A stretch of 64,000 bases of DNA from Nitrospira sp. ND1 (lineage in GTDB: Bacteria > Nitrospirota > Nitrospiria > Nitrospirales > Nitrospiraceae). Below, one piece after another: positions 27,385-36,177 of this stretch. The DNA lies in contig NZ_FWEX01000005.1 of assembly GCF_900170025.1 (NCBI RefSeq), positions 419,073 to 483,072 of the forward strand. The letters run 5' to 3'. Every line of letters starts with the position of its first letter. Position 1 is the stretch's first letter. The position numbers and the translations under genes are program-made. Below the pieces are notes generated by a model that saw only the letters and a program-made list of their open reading frames with translations, was not told the origin of the DNA and made no database searches.

Positions 27385-29034
27385 TCAAACCGCGGAGGCG
27401 GCAAAACGTTTCCGCAAACGATTGCGCAGGCGCACGGCCGTCCAATTCAGCAGCACAACCACGAGGATCAGAATCAGCGTGGTCATATAGACCATCGGTT
27501 TGGCCGCCTCGACGTTCGGCGACTGAAATCCGACGTCATAAATATGAAACCCCAAGTGCATGAACTTTCGATCGAGGTGCAGGAAGGGAAGGTAGCTATC
27601 CAATGGAAGGGCGGGCGCCAACTTCACCACCCCGGTCAGCATCAAGGGCGCCACTTCGCCGGCCGCCCTGGCCATGGCCAGGATCAGCCCCGTTAGAATC
27701 CCCGGTAACGCACAGGGGAGGATGACATGCCGGATTGTTTCAAATTTGGTCGCGCCCAACCCGATCGACCCTTCCCGGAAATCTCGTGGCACTGCAGACA
27801 GGCCTTCTTCGGTTGCGACGATCACTACCGGCACCGTGAGCAGAGCCAAGGTCAGCGATGCCCAGAGAATGCCGCCGGTGCCGAAGGTGGGATTGGGCAA
27901 CGATTCCGGAAAGAGCAATTGGTCGATCGTTCCGCCTAAGGCATAGATGAAGAAGGCCAACCCGAATACGCCGAAGACAATGGACGGCACACCGGCAAGG
28001 TTATTCACCGCAATCCTCACCAGCCTGACCAGCAGACCCTGCTTCGCATATTCCCGCAGATAGACGGCCGCCATGACACCGAACGGCATCACGGCCACGG
28101 TCATCAAGAAGACCATGAGAACTGTGCCGAAAATCGCCGGGAAGATCCCGCCCTCCGTGTTCGCTTCACGGGGTTCGCTGGACACAAACAGCCACAGATT
28201 CCGGACATAGGCGAGGAGCTTCTCGCCCCAATGCATCCCGTTCGGCCGGCTGACGGCCAACACCTGATCGAGAGACAGCCGCACCGACCGGCCGGTGGAG
28301 AGCGTCAGGAACAGAACCTCCTGCCCGGCCTCCTTGTGCAACCGCTCAAGCACCTCAGTCTTGGCGAGATAGTCTCGTTCCAGCTCGGCAATCCGATCGA
28401 GGAGGAGCCGGTCTCCGTCGGCATCGCCGGGGTCGAGTCGGCCGCTCAGCGTCAACGCATGTCGGGCAAGCCTGGCCTTCTCAATCCGATAGTTGATGGA
28501 TCCGATTTCCTCCCGCTCCAGATGTTCGATGCGGCGACGTAAGTGATTAGCCCGTTCCACCAGCGTCTTGACCGTCGTCCACGAACTCCCGCTCGCGCTT
28601 CCTGTCGCTGCCCCCTCCATGCCGACCGTGATGCGACCGAAGGCAGGCCCCCACTCACGTCGCTCGACCACCGTGAGATCCTCGGGACGCGCGCTCGTCA
28701 CTATATCCGCAGCATTGATCCACCGATATTCGGCCCCGAACACATCCCGATTGCCGACCCGATACCGAAAACGGCGCTGTCCGTCCGGCGAGTCCGGCGT
28801 GACCGAATTGGGGATCACTTCTTCTCCCACCACCTGACCGATCACCGTCTCCTGCGTCTTGAGCGTCGTCTCCTGCAATGCACCGGGCCAGAACTGCCCC
28901 AGGCCGTTGATCATAATCAGCCCCAGCATGCCGGCCACCATCAACAGGCTAAGCGCCACACCGGAGGCCGTCATCCAGACGAACAGTTCTCCGCCCCGCC
29001 AGAATTGCTTCATGAACTTCGACCGTTCACCCAT
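27385..29034 (-). CDS. pstA: Phosphate ABC transporter permease PstA (long form)
   Basis: The start is set at MGERSKF, overlapping the end of pstC by 8 nt. About 549 residues, nearly twice the short PstA. The extra part (about residues 60-290) lies between the first membrane helix and the conserved permease core. It contains a charged coiled-coil-like stretch (TLVERANHLRRRIEHLERE). The permease core with the ABC-interaction loop is near EGLSAVPRDFREGSIGLGA. Long PstA and PstC forms are known from some proteobacteria. Confidence 0.92.
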   Translation of the reverse strand: MGERSKFMKQFWRGGELFVWMTASGVALSLLMVAGMLGLIMINGLGQFWPGALQETTLKTQETVIGQVVGEEVIPNSVTPDSPDGQRRFRYRVGNRDVFGAEYRWINAADIVTSARPEDLTVVERREWGPAFGRITVGMEGAATGSASGSSWTTVKTLVERANHLRRRIEHLEREEIGSINYRIEKARLARHALTLSGRLDPGDADGDRLLLDRIAELERDYLAKTEVLERLHKEAGQEVLFLTLSTGRSVRLSLDQVLAVSRPNGMHWGEKLLAYVRNLWLFVSSEPREANTEGGIFPAIFGTVLMVFLMTVAVMPFGVMAAVYLREYAKQGLLVRLVRIAVNNLAGVPSIVFGVFGLAFFIYALGGTIDQLLFPESLPNPTFGTGGILWASLTLALLTVPVVIVATEEGLSAVPRDFREGSIGLGATKFETIRHVILPCALPGILTGLILAMARAAGEVAPLMLTGVVKLAPALPLDSYLPFLHLDRKFMHLGFHIYDVGFQSPNVEAAKPMVYMTTLILILVVVLLNWTAVRLRNRLRKRFAASAV

Positions 29035-31255
29035 GGCTGTATTTATCCCGGAGCCGCTGACGAATGAGTTCCGCCAACGAGTTGATGACAAACGTGACGA
29101 TGAACAAGAGCAGGGCGGCCAGGAACAACACCCGATAGAGACTTCCGCCATGCGGGGCTTCCGGAATTTCTACCGCGATATTGGCCGACAGCGTCCGAAA
29201 GCCGTTCGCCCAGTTCCAATCCAGAATGGGAGTATTCCCCGTAGCCATCAGGACGATCATAGTTTCTCCGATCGCGCGGCCGAACCCGATCATCACGGCG
29301 GAAAAGATTCCAGGGCTGGCCGACAGCAGCACCAGATGCAGGACGGTTTGCCAACGAGTCGCTCCCAGCGCGAGCGACCCGGCGATTTGGATCTTCGGCA
29401 CATTGGAGAGCGCCTCTTCGGCGATACTGTAGATCACCGGGACGATGGCAAACCCCATCACGATACCGACGATCAAGGCGTTGCGCTGATCGTATTCGAT
29501 ACCGAGCCGGCTTGAGAGCCAGGCCTTGACGTTCCCGTCGAACCACCAGCCTTCGATGAACGGATTCGCCCAAAGACACCCGGCGATGCCCAATCCCATG
29601 AGAGGGATCAATAGCAGGGCTTCCTGCCCCTGCGGAAGGTGCCGTTTCACGGACAACGGACAGAGGTACCAGGCGAACGAGGCCACGATAACCAGCACCG
29701 GCAACACCAGCGCCATAGCGGCCACGGCCGGGAGCATTCGCTCAAGGAGGGGCGCCAGCCAGAGTCCGGCAAGAAAGCCGAGCACCACGGTCGGCAATGC
29801 CGCCATGACTTCAATAATAGGTTTAATTTTCGCGCGCAGGTCCTGATGCATGAACTGCGAGGTGCACATCGCCGCCAGAATGGCAATCGGCACGGCGAGA
29901 AACAGGGCGTACATCGTCCCTTTGAGCGTTCCGAATGCCAGCGGCAGCAGACCGAGCTTCGGCTCGACATCATCCGACCCGGAGGAGGATTGCCATACAT
30001 GCGCCGGCTGATCGTACCCCTCGTACCAGACCTTGCCGAACAATGTCTCGAGCGTTACTTCGGGATAGGCGTTCTGTACCTGGTACAGCGACAGTTGCCC
30101 GGCCCCGTCCAATGCGATCAATCCGTCGCCTTTCGGGGCGAACGCCACGGCGCGGATCGGAAATTCGCTGGTGGCCAGCCGCAACAACGTTTGAGAAGAA
30201 GTCGCATGGTGCAGGAACAGATTACCCTTCCTGTCGCCGGTCACAAACCCCTTGACCCGTTGCGACGGCGCAAATGCGGTGACCGGCGCATTGTGAGCGC
30301 GAAGGGTATGGGTTCGAGTCAGTGTCCAACCGGACGGAGCATCGGCCCGTCGCACAAGTCCCCAGGTCGACACCGCACCGTCCTCAGACATGACCACCAG
30401 GCTCCGATCGCCACTCAGAAACCCCAACGTCGTGACGGCCGTCGAGGATGCGGCGACCGTATAGGCGGCCCTCATCTCCGGCGACTCCGTCTCGGACAAG
30501 GCGACATGCACCACCTGTCCGTCCGCGGTTCCCACATACAGATTTTCAAGTAACGCATCCAGGGCGAGGGCCGTCACCACACCTTTCGGTTGCGGCAGTT
30601 CCGTGATGATCGGATGGTCGCCCGCCACGTCATCCGCCGCGATGCGCACGACGAGCAGCCGGCCGCCCTTCGACAGGAGGGCCAGCAGACTTCCGTGATC
30701 ATTGGCCCGGTAAGCCAGCCGGACGATGGGGCCTTTCGTCAGTGGAATAGGTTGACCGGCGCGAATATGCGGGCGCTTGCGTCGCTCGCCTCGATCGGTA
30801 AATTCCGTCGTGGTGCCGACTTTCAAGAACAGGACTTCACCATCGGCTGTGCCCACGGCCAACCGCGGAGCATTGCCGCCTCCGGACGCCATCGCCGTGA
30901 TCTGGCGGCTCGTTACCTGTGCCGGCATCTCCAACGGGATGGGTTGGCCCGATGCCAGATCGAAGAACTGAATGGCTCCTGATGTGAACACCTGCGCGAT
31001 CTCACGATGTTCATCGACCGCCACCTGAGCCGGACCTTCGTCCACAAGGAGGGCCGGCACACTCAAGCGTTGAGTCAACTTCGCGCTCGGCGCAGTGAAC
31101 AACGGGGTGACTTCGCGAAACAGAAAAAAGAAGATCCCGAGAATGCTGACGATGGTCGCCAGCCCACCGACGGTAATAATGGCCCGGGCAAGCCGATCGA
31201 ACAATGTTCGGAGATGCACAGGCCTCAGCATCAGTCGGAATCGCTCCGTGATCAT
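29027..31255 (-). CDS. pstC: Phosphate ABC transporter permease PstC (long form with beta-propeller-like insert)
   Basis: A 742-residue permease. After the first membrane helix (about 25-50) comes a periplasmic insert of roughly 380 residues whose repeats (VTALALDALLENLYVGTADG, TAFAPSQRVKGFVTGDRKG) resemble WD40-like blades. The membrane permease core follows from about residue 450 with the ABC-contact loop EEALSNVPKIQIAGSLALGA. It shares a TAATG stop/start overlap with pstS. Confidence 0.93.
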   Translation of the reverse strand: MITERFRLMLRPVHLRTLFDRLARAIITVGGLATIVSILGIFFFLFREVTPLFTAPSAKLTQRLSVPALLVDEGPAQVAVDEHREIAQVFTSGAIQFFDLASGQPIPLEMPAQVTSRQITAMASGGGNAPRLAVGTADGEVLFLKVGTTTEFTDRGERRKRPHIRAGQPIPLTKGPIVRLAYRANDHGSLLALLSKGGRLLVVRIAADDVAGDHPIITELPQPKGVVTALALDALLENLYVGTADGQVVHVALSETESPEMRAAYTVAASSTAVTTLGFLSGDRSLVVMSEDGAVSTWGLVRRADAPSGWTLTRTHTLRAHNAPVTAFAPSQRVKGFVTGDRKGNLFLHHATSSQTLLRLATSEFPIRAVAFAPKGDGLIALDGAGQLSLYQVQNAYPEVTLETLFGKVWYEGYDQPAHVWQSSSGSDDVEPKLGLLPLAFGTLKGTMYALFLAVPIAILAAMCTSQFMHQDLRAKIKPIIEVMAALPTVVLGFLAGLWLAPLLERMLPAVAAMALVLPVLVIVASFAWYLCPLSVKRHLPQGQEALLLIPLMGLGIAGCLWANPFIEGWWFDGNVKAWLSSRLGIEYDQRNALIVGIVMGFAIVPVIYSIAEEALSNVPKIQIAGSLALGATRWQTVLHLVLLSASPGIFSAVMIGFGRAIGETMIVLMATGNTPILDWNWANGFRTLSANIAVEIPEAPHGGSLYRVLFLAALLLFIVTFVINSLAELIRQRLRDKYSHG

Positions 31256-32274
31256 TACCGGATCTGGCTCAGCTGCTTCTCAGCCATGGCGGCATCCACG
31301 GGGAAATACCCGTCCCTGAGCACGTCTGATTGCCCCTCTCTGCTGTAGACGTAGGTGAGAAACTCTTTCACGATGGGCGAGAGGGGTTTCCCCGGAGCCT
31401 GATTCACGTAGATGTACAAGTATCGCCACAGCGGATACGTGCCGTTCCTCGTGTTCGCCTGGGTGGGTTCGACGAACGACTGACCGGCCTTCGCCGCGAG
31501 CGGAAGCATTTTCACCCCGGACGTGGTGTAGCCGATCCCGCTGTACCCGATGCCGTAACGATCTTCGCTGATCCCTTGCACCACCGAGGCAGAGCCGGGT
31601 TGTTCCTTCACCTGATCCTTGAAGTCGCCATTTTTGAGCGCATGTTCCTTGAAGAATCCGTACGTGCCGGACGCTGAATTGCGGCCGTACAGACTGACTG
31701 GCGCACCGACCCAGTCGCCGGTCAACCCGAGTTGCCCCCACTTGGTCAGGTCGACGGCATGGCCGTGCCGCCGGGACTTGGAAAACAGCGCATCCACTTC
31801 CGCAACCGTGAGCCCCTTGGTCGGATTGTCCTTGTTGACGAAGAGCGCCAAGGCGTCCACCGCGACCGGGTAGGGCGTCGGCGGGTACCCGAACTTCGTT
31901 TCGAATGCGTCGATCTCGCTCGACTTCATCGTCCGCGACATCGGACCGAGTTGAGCCGTGTTTTCAATGAGCGCAGGCGGTGCCGTGCTGGACCCCTTCC
32001 CCTCGACTTGAATTTTCACATTGGGATATTGCTTCCGGAACCCTTCGGCCCACAACGTGATCAGGTTGTTCAGGGTATCGGAGCCGATGCTGTTGATCGT
32101 CCCGGACACGCCGCTGACCTTTTGATAGGGTCGTAACGTGGTGTCGGCGCCGTTCGCTTGTCCGGCGCAGGCGGCCGGCATCACGATCAGCGCATAGAGA
32201 ATCGAAAACACGAGGACGGTCGTCAGCGGATGCCCACTCGCCGGTTCGCGCACGGTATTCGACTCATGACGCAT
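31255..32274 (-). CDS. pstS: Phosphate-binding protein PstS
   Basis: About 339 residues with a signal peptide (hydrophobic stretch near residues 20-38). The start is at MRHESNTV because AAAGGAG lies 6 nt upstream; an in-frame ATG at 32298 overlaps that site. Phosphate-binding loops are visible: GSDTLNNLITLW near residue 62, GKGSSTAPPAL near residue 86 and GRNSASGTYGFFKEHAL near residue 190. It delivers phosphate to PstCA and is the first gene of the operon, behind a Pho-box-like sequence. Confidence 0.95.
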   Translation of the reverse strand: MRHESNTVREPASGHPLTTVLVFSILYALIVMPAACAGQANGADTTLRPYQKVSGVSGTINSIGSDTLNNLITLWAEGFRKQYPNVKIQVEGKGSSTAPPALIENTAQLGPMSRTMKSSEIDAFETKFGYPPTPYPVAVDALALFVNKDNPTKGLTVAEVDALFSKSRRHGHAVDLTKWGQLGLTGDWVGAPVSLYGRNSASGTYGFFKEHALKNGDFKDQVKEQPGSASVVQGISEDRYGIGYSGIGYTTSGVKMLPLAAKAGQSFVEPTQANTRNGTYPLWRYLYIYVNQAPGKPLSPIVKEFLTYVYSREGQSDVLRDGYFPVDAAMAEKQLSQIR

Positions 32275-32337
32275 GTCAGACTCCTTTTTGTCCTGCATTG
32301 CACTCTATGGAAGAGAGATTTCAGGATGATCGACACA

Positions 32338-32358
32338 GTATTAAGATCCGGTTAACTC
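32338..32358 (-). promoter_or_regulatory. Pho-box-like 11-bp repeat upstream of pstS
   Basis: On the minus strand GAGTTAACCGG is followed by ATCTTAATACT, so two TTAA cores lie exactly 11 bp apart, about 65-85 bp upstream of the pstS start. Pho boxes are direct repeats with an 11-bp period. The cyanobacterial type uses TTAA cores. Binding by a PhoB-like regulator is inferred. Confidence 0.55.
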
Positions 32359-32525
32359 TGATGACGGAGAACACAGCATGCGGCTTCAGTTTGTTGCACC
32401 GGATCCGTGCCGGTCTCGACCAGTCGCATGCGCTTCGGACCTATTCGCGGGCACGCAGGGGATGCGAAACTAGGCCGTGATCTGCACCTGAATCGGCTGT
32501 TTCCGCCTCTCTCGTATGAGAGCGC

Positions 32526-33281
32526 TTAGATGGGCGGACTGCACCTCACGAGGCTCTTCTGATGAACCCATCGGAGCAGTTTCAATCGGGTATTGATGCC
32601 CAGCTTCTGGAACAGATTGGTCAAATGATGGCGGACGGTGATGGTCGAGATGTGAAGGAGGTCGGCAATGTCTTTGTTGGACAGGCCTTGTCCGACCAAC
32701 AGGGCGATCTCCTGTTCACGATCGGTCAAGGGAGAATCAAGGCGTTCATGCAAGGAGGGACTCGCAGGGTCCTGACAGACGGTCGTTTCCCTGCTATCCG
32801 ACGGGGTTGGGTCATTGCGCTCCTGCCGCCGGGAGGTTCCGGGTAGCCTGCGGAGGTAGTCGACGGTTGCGAGCAGGATCTCTACCGGTTGAATGTTCAA
32901 TACAATGCTGTCGATGCCGGACAGCAGGAGCCCGCTCGTACCGTGTCTATATTCCATGTCGCTGATGGCGATGATCCTGATCGCCGGAGCGGACATCCGT
33001 ACCCTCCGCACCAGATCTGCGACGTCGATTTCTGACTCAAGCACCACAATGAGCGCCCGGGGCTTCTCGCGCGCGACGATCGCCTCCGCGTCCGATGCGT
33101 TGACCGCTTCCCCAATCAGCCTGACCTGCGGGTGAGTCGTCAGGACAGCCTGAAGACCGAGGCGAACGAGATCACTCTTGCAGACGGTCGCCAGGGCAAA
33201 CGATGAATCGGCTGGTTCGCCTTCGCTCACTGGACCCATCATTCCCGCCCGAGATCTACCGCCCTCTGCCCCGTTACACAT
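32526..33281 (-). CDS. LuxR-family response regulator with degenerate receiver
   Basis: A 251-residue protein. The C-terminal LuxR/FixJ helix-turn-helix is clear (LTDREQEIALLVGQGLSN near residue 187, HHLTNLFQKLGINTRLKLL near residue 218). The N-terminal receiver-like domain (about 27-145) aligns by pattern but lacks the phosphorylation Asp: where VVLLDxxLPG is expected it reads IVVLESEID. The conserved Lys is also absent (VLNIQP). It probably works without phosphorylation. The start overlaps the DUF2934 gene by 8 nt; a start at 33242 is possible. Confidence 0.8.
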   Translation of the reverse strand: MCNGAEGGRSRAGMMGPVSEGEPADSSFALATVCKSDLVRLGLQAVLTTHPQVRLIGEAVNASDAEAIVAREKPRALIVVLESEIDVADLVRRVRMSAPAIRIIAISDMEYRHGTSGLLLSGIDSIVLNIQPVEILLATVDYLRRLPGTSRRQERNDPTPSDSRETTVCQDPASPSLHERLDSPLTDREQEIALLVGQGLSNKDIADLLHISTITVRHHLTNLFQKLGINTRLKLLRWVHQKSLVRCSPPI

Positions 33282-33585
33282 AGGATGAGCCCGACAGACG
33301 ATCGAGGGGATCCTGCCTCGTGGCTGCGGATTCTGAGAGCGTCAGCCGTTCGGCCTCCAGCCAATCCTGGCGATCGTGCCCATCCTGCCGTCCACGGCGC
33401 TGATATAGCTCATAGGCCAGTTTCTCAATACGTATCCTGATCTCCTCGGCCGCTGCTCTGCCGCCGGCCGGTTGCGGTCGCCGCTCGCGGACGAGCCGTG
33501 GGCGGGAAGACGTCTTCTTGACCGCCTTGGGTGGGCTCCCTGTCTGCTTATTGTCTGCGCTTGATTTGATCCGTCGTTGTGCCAT
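33274..33585 (-). CDS. DUF2934-domain protein
   Basis: About 103 residues. The start is at MAQRRIKSS, preceded by CAGGAGA. A basic low-complexity N-terminus (KAVKKTSSRPRLVRERRPQ) leads to a DUF2934 module from about residue 47: IEKLAYELYQRRG followed by QDWLEAERL. The domain is of unknown function and common in Nitrospira and related bacteria. Probably co-transcribed with the LuxR-type regulator. Confidence 0.75.
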   Translation of the reverse strand: MAQRRIKSSADNKQTGSPPKAVKKTSSRPRLVRERRPQPAGGRAAAEEIRIRIEKLAYELYQRRGRQDGHDRQDWLEAERLTLSESAATRQDPLDRLSGSSYV

Positions 33586-33982
33586 CGCTGAATCTCCTGG
33601 TTGCATCGAACTGAACCTTCCCTCTTCCGACAGAGAGGCATCACATGGACAATCTGCACGGCACGGGTCTGTCAAGATTTTCGGAAAACCATTGCGCGAT
33701 AGGATGGTGAAGACGCGGAGTCACCGGCCACTCGCAGTGTCTATGGGCAAGAGCCTCACCCAACACTCTGTGTTGAAGTCTTGCCGGTCCCCGGCTGTCC
33801 TTACAGGGGATCGGCTCGTGCGGACTCGTTGTCCTGCGCAAGGTCAGAAGACGCGCCTGATCCTGCGCTCACGAGGTGAATCGTCATGAACGGACCCAAG
33901 ACCGTAAGGGTGAGGTTGACGCTGCCTTGCTCCGAGGGCAGGGTCGTACGACTATTGCTCCATGAAAACATCTCACCCTCCT

Positions 33983-34004
33983 CTATGCTGGGAGGCCAGC
34001 ATAG
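33983..34004. other. Inverted repeat, 9-bp perfect stem
   Basis: CTATGCTGG and CCAGCATAG are separated by GAGG. There is no T-run after it in either direction, so it could be an operator or an RNA hairpin rather than a simple terminator. It lies about 30 bp before the Pho-box-like repeat. Confidence 0.5.
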
Positions 34005-34035
34005 GAGCGTGACATTTCATGAGACTCACCGTTTC

Positions 34036-34057
34036 TTTAACATCCGGTTAAACCGGA
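34036..34057 (+). promoter_or_regulatory. Pho-box-like 11-bp repeat upstream of the response regulator
   Basis: The sequence TTTAACATCCGG then TTAAACCGG places two TTAA cores exactly 11 bp apart (34037 and 34048), about 140 bp before the regulator at 34189. It suggests phosphate control, possibly autoregulation. Confidence 0.5.
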
Positions 34058-34188
34058 CCATTTCTGGATTATTTTCACGAAGCCTTATGCGCTGCGGCGA
34101 ACGTGAGCGGGGCTGTGGCTGTCGAAGTAACCTCTTCGCAATGCAGCCTTGAGGAAGATGAAACAGGTCAACGGTAGGGTCCGTTGCT

Positions 34189-34893
34189 ATGGGTTCTAGG
34201 ATCGTCCAAATCATTGAAGACGAGCCGCTCCACGCCGACCTCCTGGACCGCGCCTTGCGCCAGGCCCAATTCGCGACGACGCTTGCCGCGGATGGTGAGA
34301 GTGGATGGCGTGACGCGCAGCGACTGCTGCCTTCGTTGATTCTGCTCGACCTCATGCTGCCGGGTCTGAGCGGCCATGAGGTTTGCCGATTGGTCCGACG
34401 CACACCGTCTACGCGCCATATTCCGATCATCATGCTGACGGCCGTCGGAACAGAAGCAGACCGTATTGCCGGCCTTGAGATGGGAGCAGACGACTACGTG
34501 GTGAAGCCGTTCAGCCCGAAGGAGGTCGTGTCCCGCGTTCAGGCCGTGCTGCGCAGAGTCCATGAGACACGTCGTGAGGACCCTGTTCTGTTTTCCGATA
34601 CCTCCATCACAATGGAGGGGCCTTACTTCGTCCTGTCCTTGCAGGAACGGCAAATCACCGTCTCGAACACAGAACTGAGGCTGCTTCAGTACCTGCTGCC
34701 TCGGAATGGGGAATTAGTGCGCGGCGATGAATTGTTGAATCTTCCAGGCGAGGAGCTCGGGAGCACGAGCAGAGAAGAACTTGAGCACCGTGTGCGCTTT
34801 CTTCGACGAAAGCTGGAGAACAGCGGGACGGGATCGATCGAGATGTTGCCGGGATCTCGTTATCGTTTCCTGGCCCATCCGGGGTCAACCTGA
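34189..34893 (+). CDS. PhoB-like response regulator, complete copy
   Basis: A 234-residue regulator. The receiver has IIEDE, phosphorylated Asp in LLDLMLPG near residue 55 and Lys in VVKPFSP near residue 105. The C-terminal winged helix (about 130-230) ends IEMLPGSRYRFL. It is the intact counterpart of the damaged regulator at 36178; the two share the QIIEDEPLHA start and LLDLMLPG. Together with the Pho-like boxes it is a candidate PhoB. No histidine kinase is encoded in the window. Confidence 0.87.
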   Translation: MGSRIVQIIEDEPLHADLLDRALRQAQFATTLAADGESGWRDAQRLLPSLILLDLMLPGLSGHEVCRLVRRTPSTRHIPIIMLTAVGTEADRIAGLEMGADDYVVKPFSPKEVVSRVQAVLRRVHETRREDPVLFSDTSITMEGPYFVLSLQERQITVSNTELRLLQYLLPRNGELVRGDELLNLPGEELGSTSREELEHRVRFLRRKLENSGTGSIEMLPGSRYRFLAHPGST

Positions 34894-35002
34894 CACAACC
34901 GGCCGGAATACCGCCTCATTCGGAACGCTGCGGCACTCAACCACGACTACCCGGCGGGGACAGGCTTTCTCTAGGTGTCACCTGAGACCCGCCACGCAAG
35001 GA

Positions 35003-35242
35003 TCAGCCGGCGCAGGCTAAGACCCGCACTCTCGGCGATATCCGTTCGATCTCGTACTCGAAGCCCCTTCGAAGCAGGATGATCTCTCCGCGCCGGCTCA
35101 GCTCGTCGACGGTCTTAAAGACCTGGTTCCAGCTGAGCTCCGGCAGCAGGGTCACGACCTGCTCCAGCGTCAGGGATTTTCGCAGGCATACGAGATCGAG
35201 GATCAGACCTTCGCTGGTGGGGGAAATGGATGGATGCACCAT
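35003..35242 (-). CDS. Small winged-helix-like protein
   Basis: A 79-residue protein starting at MVHPSISP behind a strong AAGGAGG site; an in-frame start at 35275 lacks one. The pattern LILDLVCLRKSLTLEQVVTL followed by ELSWNQVFKTVDELSRRGEI and a basic wing-like end suggests a winged helix-turn-helix. I do not recognise a named family. It lies between the PhoB-like regulator and psiE, so a regulatory role in phosphate response is plausible but unproven. Confidence 0.6.
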   Translation of the reverse strand: MVHPSISPTSEGLILDLVCLRKSLTLEQVVTLLPELSWNQVFKTVDELSRRGEIILLRRGFEYEIERISPRVRVLACAG

Positions 35243-35363
35243 GGCACGCCTCCTTGTTGGGAATCCTTCACTCACCCTTGTCGCAGACCCGGGTAACTGT
35301 GGAGTCGGCGATCACGTGCAGACAGTAACATGGGGAAACCGTATGTCTATGCAATCAACGCCG

Positions 35364-35382
35364 CATCAATTCTGAGTTAACT
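35364..35382 (-). promoter_or_regulatory. Weak Pho-box-like repeat
   Basis: On the minus strand GAGTTAACTCAG is followed by AATTGATG: a TTAA core and a TTGA core 11 bp apart, about 125 bp upstream of the small winged-helix gene. One half is a poor match. Confidence 0.3.
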
Positions 35383-35404
35383 CGTTCCAGGGATCGCCTC
35401 GCCG

Positions 35405-35914
35405 CTAAATCTCTTCGCGGCCGCAGAACGATCCTCTCCCGGTTCCGTCGCCTTGCGCCGGCGAACAACGCACCGCCACCACCCGAATCGCTCCGAGCGC
35501 CAGGAGAATGGCTCCAAGCGAGAGCAACTTCATGTGGTCCGCATCCTTGAACCAGAGAGAAATGATTTCCGTCAACATGACCACGAGGATCGTATCGACG
35601 ATGAAGGTGACTTTGACGCGGCCTTCTGAAAAATAGGTCAGCGTGGTCTTGAACACCTCCACCACCGCGAGAAGGATCAGCGTGTCAACGATGATCTGCC
35701 GGAGCCCGATCTCCACCGGGGCATGCAGCAGCAGTCCGATATCCAGAAAGGTTTTGACGACCCCGCCGGTCAGGGCGATGAGGATCGTCAGAATGAGCAG
35801 GCTGAGGACTGCCTTGATCCCTTTCATCCAGAGTTCGGTGAGATCCGTGTCGATCACATGTCCAACAAACTCCGAGAGGCGGTTCATGCGAGGCTGAGAG
35901 TGGCTGAAGGTCAT
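35405..35914 (-). CDS. psiE: PsiE-family phosphate-starvation-inducible membrane protein
   Basis: A protein of about 169 residues. The start is at MTFSHSQPRMN behind AGGAG; an in-frame ATG at 35953 is less likely. Four hydrophobic segments follow (AVLSLLILTILIALTGG, IIVDTLILLAVVEVF, VDTILVVMLTEII, LGAILLALGAI), the PsiE layout. In other bacteria psiE is induced by phosphate starvation; its molecular role is unclear. A damaged second copy lies at 36820. Confidence 0.85.
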   Translation of the reverse strand: MTFSHSQPRMNRLSEFVGHVIDTDLTELWMKGIKAVLSLLILTILIALTGGVVKTFLDIGLLLHAPVEIGLRQIIVDTLILLAVVEVFKTTLTYFSEGRVKVTFIVDTILVVMLTEIISLWFKDADHMKLLSLGAILLALGAIRVVAVRCSPAQGDGTGRGSFCGREEI

Positions 35915-36050
35915 ACCTGGTGTCTCCTGGTTGTTGCCAATGGTGCCGTTCATAAAGGAGTCAATGGCTGTCCGATTCCTTTATGGTCGGTATCACCACA
36001 CATCCTATGGGGAATGTACCGGGTCACTGTTCCATCCTCGTCATCGATGT

Positions 36051-36066
36051 ATTACAACGCGGTTAC
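36051..36066 (-). promoter_or_regulatory. Weak Pho-box-like repeat upstream of psiE
   Basis: On the minus strand GTAACCGCGTT is followed by GTAATAC: two GTAA cores 11 bp apart, about 140 bp upstream of the psiE start. It matches the period but not the full TTAA core seen at pstS. Confidence 0.35.
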
Positions 36067-36177
36067 GTTTCACTCCGATCAGCTCAGCGTTCGCTTCCGG
36101 ACAGCCGGACCTGCGATGTTGCACAGCGTTAACAGGCCTTTGTCGCTCCCGTAACAGTGGTGGACTACCATGACCCG

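Larger units (their letters stand above)
33676..34188. other. Intergenic region between DUF2934 gene and response regulator
   Basis: About 513 bp with no convincing gene. It holds a hairpin (33983-34004) and a Pho-box-like repeat (34036-34057) in front of the response regulator at 34189. The rest shows nothing I recognise. Confidence 0.5.
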
